Made by a program: the position numbers and the translations under genes. A DNA stretch of 64,000 nt from Jannaschia sp. W003 (GTDB lineage: Bacteria; Pseudomonadota; Alphaproteobacteria; Rhodobacterales; Rhodobacteraceae): contig NZ_CP083539.1 of NCBI RefSeq assembly GCF_025144335.1, positions 1,055,501-1,119,500 of the forward strand, in the 5' to 3' direction. The first letter of the stretch is position 1. Each line of letters opens with the position of its first letter. Shown here piece after piece: positions 16,540-25,172 of this stretch. A model generated the notes under the pieces. It did not search any database, was not told the DNA's origin, and was given only the letters and a program-made list of their open reading frames with translations.

Positions 16540-17950
16540 GGGCGTCCTCCTTTCCGTGGAACAGGGTCGATGCGGCCGCGCTCTCGCCCGAGACCGGGTC
16601 GGTCACGCGGATGCGCAGCGCGGTGCGGGCCGCGGCGGCGGCGGGCGAGCCGGACGCGGCGGTCACGTAGGCGCGCTGGTGAAGCGTCGCGTCGGCGGGC
16701 ACCACCGTCTCGTTCCCCATGCGCCCCTCCAGCGCGAGCGCGAGGGGCGCGTCCGCTTCCACGGCGAGGCGCATGGCCCGCGCCTCGCCGTGCTTGTTGC
16801 GCAGGCGGATGTCGTAGGCGTTGCGGATCGCCCCGTCCGAGAGCGTGACCGAGACCGGGTTGCGGACCGGGGCCACCGAAAGGCCGATCTCGGGGCGCAG
16901 CGCGAGGGCCGCCACGATGCCGACCCCGATCAGCGACCACAGCGCGGTGTAGATCACCGTGCGCGGGCGCAGGACGTGCTCGCGCAGGGGGCGCGGCGAC
17001 CAGTCCGCAGCGGCGCCCTCGGGCGGGCGGTCCTCCAGGGCGAGGTAGTCGACGAGGCCGCGGGGTCGCCCGATCCGCTCCATCACGTCGTCGCAGGCGT
17101 CGATGCACAGGGCGCAGGTGATGCAGGCGAGCTGCTGGCCCTCGCGGATGTCGATGCCCATGGGGCAGACGTTCACGCAGGCGCGGCAGTCGATGCAGTC
17201 GCCCGCCACGGGGTCGCGCTGCTTGCCGCGCGGCTCGCCCCGCCAGTCGCGGTAGCCCACGGTCAGCGTGCGCTCGTCCATCATCGCGCCCTGGATGCGC
17301 GGCCAAGGGCACATGTAGATGCAGACCTGCTCACGCATGAAGCCGCCGAGCACCACGGTGGTGGCCGTCAGCACCGCGACCGAGGCGTAGGCGACCGGGT
17401 GGGCCGCGCCGGTCAGGAGGTCGCGCAGAAGCGTCGGGGCGTCCGCGAAGTAGAACACCCACGCCCCGCCCGTCAGCAGGCCGATCACCGTCCAGACGGC
17501 CCACTTGGCGAGGCGCAGCCGCCACTTGCGCGCGTCCCACGGCGCCCGCCAGAGCCGCACGCGCGCATTGCGGTCGCCCTCGATCCACCGCTCCACGGCG
17601 AGGAACAGGTCGGTCCATACGGTCTGCGGACAGGCGTAGCCGCACCAGACCCGCCCGAGCGCCGAGGTGAACAGGAACAGCCCCAGCCCCGCCATGACCA
17701 GGAGGCCCGCCACGACGTAGAACTCGTGCGGCCAGATCTCGACGAAGAAGAAATGGAAGCGCCGCCCGGCCAGGTCCACGAGCACCGCCTGGTCGGGCAT
17801 GTCCGGCCCCCGGTCCCAGCGCAGCCAGGGCGTCACGTAGTAGACGCCCAAGGTCGCGATCATCACCGCCCACTTCAGCCGGCGGAACCGCCCCGAGACC
17901 CGGCGCGGGAACACCGGCTCGGTCGGGGCGAAGAGGGGGGCGTCGGTCAT
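16514..17950 (-). CDS. ccoG: CcoG/FixG, membrane iron-sulfur protein
   Basis: A 478-residue polytopic membrane protein with two [4Fe-4S] clusters: 'CIDCRACVNVCPMGIDIREG' and 'CITCALCIDACDDVME'. The conserved 'CGYACPQTVWTD' segment is in the membrane part. CcoG (RdxA) reduces copper for cbb3 maturation. The ATG at 17950 gives the typical MTDAPLFAPTEPVFP start; upstream in-frame codons cross an FNR box and are not coding. Confidence 0.95.
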   Translation of the reverse strand: MTDAPLFAPTEPVFPRRVSGRFRRLKWAVMIATLGVYYVTPWLRWDRGPDMPDQAVLVDLAGRRFHFFFVEIWPHEFYVVAGLLVMAGLGLFLFTSALGRVWCGYACPQTVWTDLFLAVERWIEGDRNARVRLWRAPWDARKWRLRLAKWAVWTVIGLLTGGAWVFYFADAPTLLRDLLTGAAHPVAYASVAVLTATTVVLGGFMREQVCIYMCPWPRIQGAMMDERTLTVGYRDWRGEPRGKQRDPVAGDCIDCRACVNVCPMGIDIREGQQLACITCALCIDACDDVMERIGRPRGLVDYLALEDRPPEGAAADWSPRPLREHVLRPRTVIYTALWSLIGVGIVAALALRPEIGLSVAPVRNPVSVTLSDGAIRNAYDIRLRNKHGEARAMRLAVEADAPLALALEGRMGNETVVPADATLHQRAYVTAASGSPAAAAARTALRIRVTDPVSGESAAASTLFHGKEDAHVPTTDRP

Positions 17951-18008
17951 GGGCTGTCCTGGCGCGGGGGCGATGCCGCAGCGGTGCCATCCGGCGGGGG
18001 GCCGTGCC

Positions 18009-18022
18009 TTGACGTGGATCAA
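18009..18022 (-). promoter_or_regulatory. FNR box upstream of ccoGHIS
   Basis: TTGAC-GTGG-ATCAA, a near-perfect FNR palindrome, 58 nt before the ccoG start and beyond the ccoP terminator. It implies that the assembly genes have their own low-oxygen promoter. Confidence 0.8.
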
Positions 18023-18028
18023 GAAAGG

Positions 18029-18060
18029 GCGCCCCCGGACCCTGCGGGCCGCGGGGGCGC
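18029..18060 (-). terminator. ccoNOQP terminator hairpin
   Basis: A 9-bp GC stem (18029-18037 with 18052-18060) with a 14-nt loop, 54 nt after the ccoP stop and before the ccoG promoter box. Sensible position for a rho-independent-like stop, although without a strong U tract. Confidence 0.55.
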
Positions 18061-18113
18061 GAGTGCGGTCCGGGACAGATCGGACCCTTCGCGCGGGGCA
18101 CGCGCGGACGCGT

Positions 18114-18989
18114 TCAGTCGGGGAGGTCCTCCTCGCCGCCGCCCAAGCCGTGCACGTAGGCCGCGACGGCGCGCACCTCGGCCTCGCCCAGCCGCTCGCC
18201 CCAGGGGGGCATCACGCCGAAGCGGGCCTCGCGCACGGACGTCTCTACCGCCTCCGGGTCGCCCCCGTAGAGCCAGATCGCGTCCGCGAGGTTCGGCGCG
18301 CCGATCGTGCGGTCGCCGGTGCCGCGCTCGCCGTGGCAGGCGGCGCAGTTGTCGGCGAAGAGGGCGGCGCCGGCAGGGTCGGCGTCCGCCAGCCCGCCCA
18401 GGTGCCGGACTTGGGCCACCACGGCGGCGATCTCCTCGTCTCCGAGCATCTCGCCGAAGGCGGGCATCTCGGACCAGCGGCCTTCGGGGTCGGCCTCGGA
18501 GCGGATGCCGTGGCGCACCGTGTCGGCGATCTCGCGCAGCGAGCCGCCCCAGAGCCACTCGTCGTCGAGGAGGTTCGGATAGCCCGCCGCAGCGACGCCC
18601 GCCGCGCCGCGCCCGTGGCACTGCGAGCAGTTGTTCTCGAACACCGACTCGCCGGCGGCCACGGCGAAGCGGTGGAGCGGCTCGTTCGCCGGCAGCACCG
18701 CGAGGTCGGTGCCCACGAGGCTGGCGAGCATGTCGGCGTTCGAGAGGTCCACGCGCTCGATCTCGGCGGCCACCTCCCCGCGGGTGGACCAGCCCAGCAC
18801 CCCGGCGGTGGCGCCCGAGACCAGCGGCCAGGCGGGGTAGAGGACGGTGTAGATCACGCCCCACAGAATCGTCGCGTAGAAGGTCCAGAGCCACCAGCGG
18901 GGCAGGGGGGTGTTCAGCTCCTCAATGCCGTCCCAGCGGTGGCCGGTGGTCTCGGTGCCGGTCTCGGGGTCGATGCGGCGCTCGCTCAT
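18114..18989 (-). CDS. ccoP: CcoP, diheme cytochrome c subunit of cbb3 oxidase
   Basis: A 291-residue subunit with the family N-terminus ('HRWDGIEELNTPLPRWWLWTFYATI'), one membrane span and two heme motifs, 'NNCSQCHG' and 'DNCAACHGERGTGDRTIGAPNL'. It passes electrons from cytochrome c to CcoO. It begins within the end of ccoQ (ATGA). Length and order are as in Rhodobacter. Confidence 0.97.
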   Translation of the reverse strand: MSERRIDPETGTETTGHRWDGIEELNTPLPRWWLWTFYATILWGVIYTVLYPAWPLVSGATAGVLGWSTRGEVAAEIERVDLSNADMLASLVGTDLAVLPANEPLHRFAVAAGESVFENNCSQCHGRGAAGVAAAGYPNLLDDEWLWGGSLREIADTVRHGIRSEADPEGRWSEMPAFGEMLGDEEIAAVVAQVRHLGGLADADPAGAALFADNCAACHGERGTGDRTIGAPNLADAIWLYGGDPEAVETSVREARFGVMPPWGERLGEAEVRAVAAYVHGLGGGEEDLPD

Positions 18990-19165
18990 GGTGCCGTCTC
19001 CTTCGAGGCGGGGGTGCGGTCGCGCAGGGGCACCTGCGCCGCGTCGTCGTGGAGGGTGCGCGCGCCGGGGCGGAAGACCCAGAGCACGGCGCCGAGGAAG
19101 AACGCGAAGAGGGCGAGCAGGCCCCAGCTGTCGGCGATCTCGCGAAGGAGGGAGTAGAGGTCCAT
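18986..19165 (-). CDS. ccoQ: CcoQ, small cbb3 oxidase subunit
   Basis: A 59-residue protein with one membrane span ('YSLLREIADSWGLLALFAFFLGAVLWVFRPG') and a short charged tail, as is typical of CcoQ/FixQ, which stabilises the oxidase complex. Located between ccoO and ccoP, with a 4-nt overlap with ccoP. Confidence 0.93.
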   Translation of the reverse strand: MDLYSLLREIADSWGLLALFAFFLGAVLWVFRPGARTLHDDAAQVPLRDRTPASKETAP

Positions 19166-19175
19166 CGGCGCGTCC

Positions 19176-20007
19176 TCAGCGGCTCGCGTCAGGCTCGAAG
19201 GTGGAGAAGTCCACCAGCGTGCCGAGCATCTGAAGGTAGGCCACGAGCGCATCCATCTCGGTGAGCGCGCCCCCGGCCGTCGAAGTCGCGGACCTGGGCG
19301 CCGGGGTAGCGCTCCAGCAACCCGTCCACGTCGCCGAAGGGGTCGACCTGCGCGCGCATGTCGGCGGTGGCCATGGCCACCATCTCGGCCCCGTAGGGCA
19401 CGCCCACCATGGCATGGGCCGCCACGAGGTCGCCCGCCCGCTCGGGGCGCAGCCGCGTCTCGGCCAGGAAAGCGTAGGGCGGCATGATCGACTCGGGGAC
19501 GACCGACTGCGGGTCGACGAGATGGTCCACGTGCCATTCGTCGGAGTAGCGCCCGCCGACGCGGGCGAGGTCCGGACCGGTGCGCTTCGACCCCCATTGG
19601 AAGGGGTGGTCGTACATGGATTCGGCGGCGAGGCTGTAGTGCCCGTAGCGCTCCACCTCGTCGCGCATGGGGCGGATCATCTGGCTGTGGCAGGTGTAGC
19701 AGCCCTCGCGCACGTAGATTTCGCGGCCCGCCAGCTCGAGGGGCGTGTAGGGGCGCATCCCCGACACCTCCTCGATGGTGTTCTCGAGCCAGAACAGGGG
19801 GGCGATCTCGACCACGCCGCCGACCGAGACCACCAGGAGGCTGCCCACCAGCAGGAGGGTGGCATTCCGCTCCAGCCGCCGGTGCAGCGTGATGGTGCCG
19901 GTCTCGGGGGGCAGCTCGTTCGGGACCGCCTCGGGCAGGTCCGAGAGGGTGTCGACCTTCGGGTCGTCCTCGGGGTCGTAGGCAGGGTGTCTGGGATCGG
20001 TGCTCAT
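19176..20007 (-). CDS. ccoO: CcoO, monoheme cytochrome c subunit of cbb3 oxidase, frameshifted near the 3' end
   Basis: CcoO carries one heme motif ('[23 protein letters not shown]') after a membrane anchor. From ATG 20007 the main frame runs normally to '[11 protein letters not shown]' and then turns into nonsense, ending at 19189 (272 aa). The expected C-terminus '[23 protein letters not shown]' is in the neighbouring frame and ends at 19176. On the coding strand GACGGCCGGGGGCGCGCTC near 19272-19288 has one extra base; deleting one C restores a 276-residue CcoO. A sequence error is likely because the rest of the oxidase operon is intact. Start and RBS (GGAGTGACCCCC) are normal. Confidence 0.9.
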
Positions 20008-20012
20008 GGGGG

Positions 20013-21608
20013 TCACTCCGCGGGAACGGCGGCGGTCACGGGGCGGGGCGCGCGGATGGTCATCCACATGTTCCACACCATCACCAGCGCGCCGGAGAGG
20101 TAGAGGACGCCGCCGAGGGCCCGCACCACGTACATCGGGAACTTGGCCTCCACGGTGTCGGCGAAGCTGTTGACGAGGAAGCCGTTCGCATCGACCTCGC
20201 GCCACATCAGGCCTTCCATGATCCCGGTGACCCACATCGAGGCCGCGTAGAGGACGATCCCCACGGTCGCGAGCCAGAAATGGAGGTTGATCGCGGGCAC
20301 CGAATGCATCCGCGCGCGGCCCCAGAGCTTCGGGGTGAGGAAGTAGAGCGCGGCGAAGGTGATCAGCCCGTTCCACCCCAGCGCGCCGGAATGCACGTGG
20401 CCGATGGTCCAGTCGGTGTAGTGCGACAGGGCATTCACCGCGCGGATCGACATCATCGGCCCCTCGAAGGTCGACATGCCGTAGAAGGCCAGCGAGGCCA
20501 CCATCATGCGGATGATCGGGTCGGTGCGGATCTTGTCCCAGGCACCTTCCAGCGTCATCAGGCCGTTGATCATGCCGCCCCAGCTCGGCATCCACAGCAC
20601 TACCGAGAACACCATGCCCAGCGTCGAGGCCCAGTCGGGCAGCGCGGTGTAGTGCAGGTGGTGCGGCCCCGCCCAGATGTAGAGGAAGATCAGCGCCCAG
20701 AAGTGGATGATCGACAGCTTGTAGCTGTAGATCGGCCGGTTCGCCTGCTTGGGCACGAAGTAGTACATCATGCCCAGGAAGCCGGCCGTCAGGAAGAAGC
20801 CCACGGCGTTGTGCCCGTACCACCATTGGGTCATCGCGTCCTGCACGCCGGCGAAGACCTGCACCGACTTCGAGCCGAACACCGAGACCGGAATGCTGAG
20901 GTTGTTGACCACGTGGAGCATGGCCACGGTGACGATGAAGGCGAGGAAGAACCAGTTGGCGACGTAGATGTGCCGCTCGCGCCGGTGGAGGATCGTGCCG
21001 AGGAACACGGCGAGGTAGGCCAGCCAGACCACCGTGAGCCAGATGTCCACGTACCACTCGGGCTCGGCGTACTCCTTGGACTGGGTGGCGCCCAGCAGGT
21101 AGCCGGTGGCGGCCAGCACGATGAAGAGGTTGTAGCCCCAGAACACGAACCACGCCGCGTTGCCGCCCCACAGGCGCGCGGCGCAGGTGCGCTGCACGAT
21201 GTAGAACGAGGTGGCGATCAGTGCGTTGCCCCCGAAGGCGAAGATCACCGCCGAGGTGTGCAGGGGCCGCAGTCGCCCGAAGTTGCCGTAGGGCTGCGCC
21301 CAGTCGAAGTTGAGCTGGGGGAAGGCGAGCTGGAAGGCGATGAAGGTGCCCACCAGGAACCCGGCGATGCCCCAGAACGCGGTGGCGACGACGCCGGCGC
21401 GGACGGGGCCGTCCATGTAGCCCGCCTCGGGCGCGCGGGCGGCGGGTGACGGCTCCTCCATGCGGCGCAGCGTGAGCAGGAACAGCCCCGCCGCGACGAC
21501 CATCACGATCACCGCGTGGAGCAGGTATGCCGCGTCGAGCGCGCGGTTGGCGGCGATCGCGGCGAGCAGCGCCACGATCCCCAGCGTCGAGAGCTTCACG
21601 TAGTCCAT
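20013..21608 (-). CDS. ccoN: CcoN, catalytic subunit of cbb3 cytochrome oxidase
   Basis: A 531-residue heme-copper oxidase subunit with about 12-14 membrane spans. Ligand histidines are recognisable in '[13 protein letters not shown]', '[13 protein letters not shown]', '[13 protein letters not shown]' and '[16 protein letters not shown]'. It reduces oxygen at the heme b3-CuB site with high affinity. The ATG at 21608 is preferred; an upstream frame start at 21692 would cross the FNR box. It lies 5 nt before ccoO and is probably FNR controlled. Confidence 0.97.
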   Translation of the reverse strand: MDYVKLSTLGIVALLAAIAANRALDAAYLLHAVIVMVVAAGLFLLTLRRMEEPSPAARAPEAGYMDGPVRAGVVATAFWGIAGFLVGTFIAFQLAFPQLNFDWAQPYGNFGRLRPLHTSAVIFAFGGNALIATSFYIVQRTCAARLWGGNAAWFVFWGYNLFIVLAATGYLLGATQSKEYAEPEWYVDIWLTVVWLAYLAVFLGTILHRRERHIYVANWFFLAFIVTVAMLHVVNNLSIPVSVFGSKSVQVFAGVQDAMTQWWYGHNAVGFFLTAGFLGMMYYFVPKQANRPIYSYKLSIIHFWALIFLYIWAGPHHLHYTALPDWASTLGMVFSVVLWMPSWGGMINGLMTLEGAWDKIRTDPIIRMMVASLAFYGMSTFEGPMMSIRAVNALSHYTDWTIGHVHSGALGWNGLITFAALYFLTPKLWGRARMHSVPAINLHFWLATVGIVLYAASMWVTGIMEGLMWREVDANGFLVNSFADTVEAKFPMYVVRALGGVLYLSGALVMVWNMWMTIRAPRPVTAAVPAE

Positions 21609-21678
21609 CCGGCCCTTCCCCGTGGCGGGCCGAACGGCCCCTCGGGAACCGGGATAGGGGCCCCGCGCCGGCGCGGCC

Positions 21679-21692
21679 TTGATCGAGGTCAA
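21679..21692 (-). promoter_or_regulatory. FNR box upstream of ccoN
   Basis: TTGAT-CGAG-GTCAA, one mismatch to the FNR palindrome, 71 nt before the ccoN ATG and between it and fnrL. Suggests direct FnrL activation of ccoNOQP under low oxygen. Confidence 0.8.
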
Positions 21693-21705
21693 GCGCGCCG
21701 AGTGG

Positions 21706-22437
21706 TCAGGCTGGGAAGGCGCCGCCCCCGTCGTCGCCCGCCTCCGCGAGCAGGCGCGCGAGGTCGTCGCAGAGCACCTCCCGCGCGCCCTCGAGCCGGA
21801 TCACCCCGTCGCGGCGCAGGGCGGTGATCTGGCGGCTCACGGTCTCGATGGTCAGGCCGAGGTAGCTGGCCATGGCCTCGCGGGTGAGCGGCAGCGCGGC
21901 GCGCAGGGGGTGCGCGGCGGTGGAGGCCCGGCGCAGCACGATGGCGAGCAGGGTGGCGACCTTCTCGCGCGCGGTCTTGCGGCCCAGCAGCACCATCCAG
22001 TCGCGCGCCGCGTCCAGCTCGTCGAGCGACATCTCCAGCAGGCGGCGCGCCACGCGGGGCGTGTCGCGCATCATGGCCTCGAAGGCCGTGCGGTCGAACA
22101 GGCACATCGTGACGTCGGTCGCGGCGACCACCTCGTAGGGCGCATCCGCCCGCCCCGGGCGGCCCACGAAGTCGGAGGGCAGCATCAAGCCGACCATCTG
22201 CGTCCGCCCGTCCTCGAGCGAGCGGGTGAGCGTGGCGCAGCCCGAGACGATCGAGGCCACGAAGGGCAGCGCCTCGCCCTCCAGCACGATCGTCTCGCCC
22301 GCCTCCCAGCTGCGGTAGCTCTTCATGGCGGCGAGGCGCGCCAGCTCCACGCCCTCGCACGCGGCGCAGACCGCGCGGTGGCGGATCGGGCAGCGCAGGC
22401 AGTCCTGCGCGGCGACCTGGAGGTCGATGCGCGACAT
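21706..22437 (-). CDS. fnrL: FnrL, oxygen-sensing [4Fe-4S] CRP/FNR regulator
   Basis: A 243-residue CRP-family regulator with FNR cluster cysteines C13-x2-C16-x7-C24 at the N-terminus and a central cysteine in '[10 protein letters not shown]'. The C-terminal helix-turn-helix '[24 protein letters not shown]' has the E-x2-S-R recognition pattern for TTGA half-sites. It activates anaerobic and microaerobic genes; the FNR boxes near ccoN and ccoG are likely targets. The start at 22437 is chosen because it gives the family N-terminus MSRIDLQ. No hemN follows as in Rhodobacter. Confidence 0.93.
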   Translation of the reverse strand: MSRIDLQVAAQDCLRCPIRHRAVCAACEGVELARLAAMKSYRSWEAGETIVLEGEALPFVASIVSGCATLTRSLEDGRTQMVGLMLPSDFVGRPGRADAPYEVVAATDVTMCLFDRTAFEAMMRDTPRVARRLLEMSLDELDAARDWMVLLGRKTAREKVATLLAIVLRRASTAAHPLRAALPLTREAMASYLGLTIETVSRQITALRRDGVIRLEGAREVLCDDLARLLAEAGDDGGGAFPA

Positions 22438-22507
22438 GGACGAGTGTCCCACGCCCGCCGGCGCGCGGCAAGGCGCGGCGGAGGCCAAGCCGCACCGTCG
22501 ATCCCCC

Positions 22508-23344
22508 TCAGCAGGACAGCAGGAGCGGCACCGGGGCGTCGCGCAGGAGCGCGCTGGTGGTGGCGCCGAACAGGAATTCGTAGGCGCGCGAGTGGCCGAA
22601 GGCGCCGGCCACGAGCATGTCCGCCCCCACCTCGCGCGCCTCGCGCACCAGAACCTCGGCCACGGTGTCGTGATGGGGCTCGCGCTGGGTCATGACGACG
22701 TCGTGGCCGTGCCGGGCGAGCACGGCGCTCATCTCGATCATCGAGTGGTGGCGCATCGCGTCCAGGTCCCCGCCCACGTGGACGAGGTGGATCGCCGCGC
22801 CCTGCGCCAGGAGGGGCAGCGCGTCGAAGGCGGCGCGCGCCGCCTCGCGGGCGTCGGCATGGGCCATCACCACCCGGCGCCCGACGCCGCCTCCGATCCC
22901 CGCCTCGGGCACCAGCAGGACCGGGCGCCCGCCGCCGCGGACCACGCGCTCGGCGACGTGCCGGTGCTCGGAGGGCGCGTCCGCGCTGCCGGGAAGGGCC
23001 AGGAGCACGAGATCGGCGTTGCGGCACGCCACGGCCATCCGGTCCGCGGCGGCAAGGGGCGCGCCGCGCACGGTGCGCCACTCGCACCGCGCGCTGGCGT
23101 TTCCGGCCCGCTCGCGGAAGATCGCCTCGATCGCGTCGGCGCGGGCCGTCTGCGCGGCGTCGACCGCATCGCTCATGGACGGCGAGAAGTAGGCCTCCAC
23201 GCCGGGATAGACCATGATCCCCTCCAGCGTGTGCTGGGCGACGAGATGGGCGTCGAGGCGCTCCGCGAGGGCGAGGCCGGCGTCGGCGAGGCGCGCGGCG
23301 GTCGCCTTGTGCGACAGGTGGGCGAGGATGGTTCCGACGGTCAT
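22508..23344 (-). CDS. tandem-domain universal stress protein
   Basis: A 278-residue protein with two UspA domains, each with a beginning like 'TVGTILAHLSHKATAARLADAGLALA' and a C-terminal 'GADMLVAGAFGHSRAYEFLFGATTSALL', the typical ATP-binding G-x2-G-x9-G-S/T-like loop. In Rhodobacter a Usp of this type stands beside fnrL and ccoN and is induced by FnrL. RBS GGAGG precedes ATG 23344. An FNR-like half-conserved palindrome lies about 310 nt upstream. Confidence 0.88.
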   Translation of the reverse strand: MTVGTILAHLSHKATAARLADAGLALAERLDAHLVAQHTLEGIMVYPGVEAYFSPSMSDAVDAAQTARADAIEAIFRERAGNASARCEWRTVRGAPLAAADRMAVACRNADLVLLALPGSADAPSEHRHVAERVVRGGGRPVLLVPEAGIGGGVGRRVVMAHADAREAARAAFDALPLLAQGAAIHLVHVGGDLDAMRHHSMIEMSAVLARHGHDVVMTQREPHHDTVAEVLVREAREVGADMLVAGAFGHSRAYEFLFGATTSALLRDAPVPLLLSC

Positions 23345-23819
23345 GGGGCGTTCCTCCGGCTGCTTGCGTGGGGCGCGGGCCGGGGCGGCCCGCGCCGGGG
23401 CTCGGGATCGTGGCGGTGCAGGGCGGCACGACCAGCTCCGTCGGCGCGTCGCTCCCGGCGCCGGGCGGGGCGGACTCGACCGGGTCGCGGCCCGCCCGCC
23501 GGGCCCTCCGGACCGTCCCGGGGCAGCACCGTGATCGCGCCGCTCATGCGGTGGCCGGAGCTCCGGGGGAGGGCGGGGGAGAGGGGCGCGCATCGGAACG
23601 CTCCTTTGGATGCCTCGCCTCCGACCATGGGGCGTGCGGGACGCCCGCACCTTGCGCCATGTCAAACGCTCCCGGGCGACCGGAACGGGTGGTTGGCCCG
23701 GGTCAACGCAACGCAGGCCCGCCTTCCGTTTCCCCGGCCCCTGTCCCTATTCCGGCGAGGGCAGGGACCGGACGCTCCGCGTGGGGTGCGCGCCGGGCCA
23801 TGCGAACCGCGGCGCGCCC
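23345..23819. promoter_or_regulatory. 475-bp intergenic region with a weak FNR-like palindrome
   Basis: No convincing gene: open frames here have Arg/Pro/Gly-rich composition and no family signature. TTGCG-CCAT-GTCAA at 23652-23665 resembles an FNR box with three departures from the consensus and could act on the usp gene 308 nt away. Nothing else was recognised. Confidence 0.4.
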
Positions 23820-25172
23820 TCACTCCTCCTTGAATGCCCGCCACATGCTGTCGGAGATGGGCTTCGCGAGGTACTGCGCGAAGGTGCGCTCCGCGGTCTG
23901 GATCATGACCTCGGCGGGCATCCCGGGCGTGGGGGTGAACCCGCTCACCCTGCTCAGCTCCTCGCCGTCCAACGCGATCCGGGCGACGTAGATGTCGAGG
24001 GTGCTGCCCTCGACCTTCTCGGAGATCGCGTCGGCCGACACGTAGACCACGTGCCCCTCGAGGATCGGCGTGGTCCGCTGGTTGAGCGCCACGAGCCGGA
24101 CCGCCGCGATCTGCCCCAGCTCCACGCTGTCGATCTCGTTGCGCGAGATCTTGGCCTCCACGATGAGCGGCGCGCCGGTCGGCAGGATCTCGGCGATCGG
24201 CTTGCCGCTCTCGATGACGCCGCCGGGCGTGTTGTACAGGAGCCGGACGATCGTGCCGTCGACCGGCGCCTCGACCACGGCGCGGCGCAGGATGTTCCGG
24301 GCCGTGCGGGACTTCTCGCGAACGGAGTCGAGCTCGGCCTGGATCGCCTGGAGCTCCTCCAGCGCCACCTGCCGGTGCTCGGACCGCGCCTGGTCGATCT
24401 GGGTGCGGTGGCGGCTCTGCACCATCTCGATCTCCTCGATCTCCGCCTCCAGGCGCCCGATCTGGCCCTCGGCCTCGGCGATGGTGCGGTCGATCACGTT
24501 GATCTGCGTGCGCCGGACCAGTCCCTTCTCGAGGAGCTGCTGCTGCGATGCCTGCTCCTCGCCGAGGATCGCGAGCTGCCGCTCGTGCGAGTCGAGCTGC
24601 AGGCGGTAGCCGCCGGCGCGGATCTGCAGGGCCTCGATGTTGCGCTCGATCAGCGCGACGTCCTGCTCGAGCGCGCGCCGGGCCTCGCGGAAGTTCAGGC
24701 GCTGGCTGGCGATGATCGCCTCGACCTCCGGGTCGGTCGCCGCGGCGATCACGAGGCGGTCCGGCATCGTAACCGTGGCGGCGCCGTCGTGCTCCGCGAG
24801 GAGGCGGGCCTCGGTGGCCTCGAGGCGCACCTCGCGCAGGAAGAGCTCGCGCTCGTTGGCGAGCGCCGCCGTCTCGTCGAGCCTCAGGATCGGCGTGCCC
24901 GTCCTCACGCGGTCCCCTTCCGCGACGAGGATCTCGCGGATGATACCGCCCTCGAGGTGCTGCACGATCTTGTTCTGACCGGTGGCGACGAAGCTGCCCT
25001 GCGAGATCACCGCGGCCGCCAGAGGCGCCTGGAACGCCCAGACCCCGAAGCCGCCGAAGGCGCAGACCATGAGCGCGATCCCGAACTTCGCGTGGCCGCG
25101 GATGGACCGCGGGACCTCGTCGTACCATTCCGCCGCCGGGTGCGGGGCGAGGGGTGCGGGTGCGAGGCTCAT
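23820..25172 (-). CDS. HlyD-family membrane fusion protein of a type I secretion system
   Basis: A 450-residue periplasmic adaptor. One membrane span near residues 30-50, a lipoyl-like half motif ('KIVQHLEGGIIREILVAEGDRVRTGTPILRLDE'), a long coiled coil (about residues 125-285) and the C-terminal barrel with 'RRAVVEAPVDGTIVRLLYNTPGGVIESGKPIAEILP'. The family signature 'GFTPTPGMPAEVMIQTAERTF' is at the end. It links the inner-membrane ABC permease to a TolC-like channel, which is not in the window. It overlaps the ABC gene by ATGA and ends the minus-strand secretion operon. Confidence 0.92.
   Translation of the reverse strand: MSLAPAPLAPHPAAEWYDEVPRSIRGHAKFGIALMVCAFGGFGVWAFQAPLAAAVISQGSFVATGQNKIVQHLEGGIIREILVAEGDRVRTGTPILRLDETAALANERELFLREVRLEATEARLLAEHDGAATVTMPDRLVIAAATDPEVEAIIASQRLNFREARRALEQDVALIERNIEALQIRAGGYRLQLDSHERQLAILGEEQASQQQLLEKGLVRRTQINVIDRTIAEAEGQIGRLEAEIEEIEMVQSRHRTQIDQARSEHRQVALEELQAIQAELDSVREKSRTARNILRRAVVEAPVDGTIVRLLYNTPGGVIESGKPIAEILPTGAPLIVEAKISRNEIDSVELGQIAAVRLVALNQRTTPILEGHVVYVSADAISEKVEGSTLDIYVARIALDGEELSRVSGFTPTPGMPAEVMIQTAERTFAQYLAKPISDSMWRAFKEE

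Noticed and set aside
17951..18022. Earlier start of CcoG at 18022
   Set aside because: It would read through the FNR box and adds residues not found in FixG proteins.
22508..23665. N-terminal extension of the universal stress protein up to 23665
   Set aside because: The extra residues are Arg/Pro-rich and unlike any Usp; ATG 23344 has GGAGG and begins the domain.
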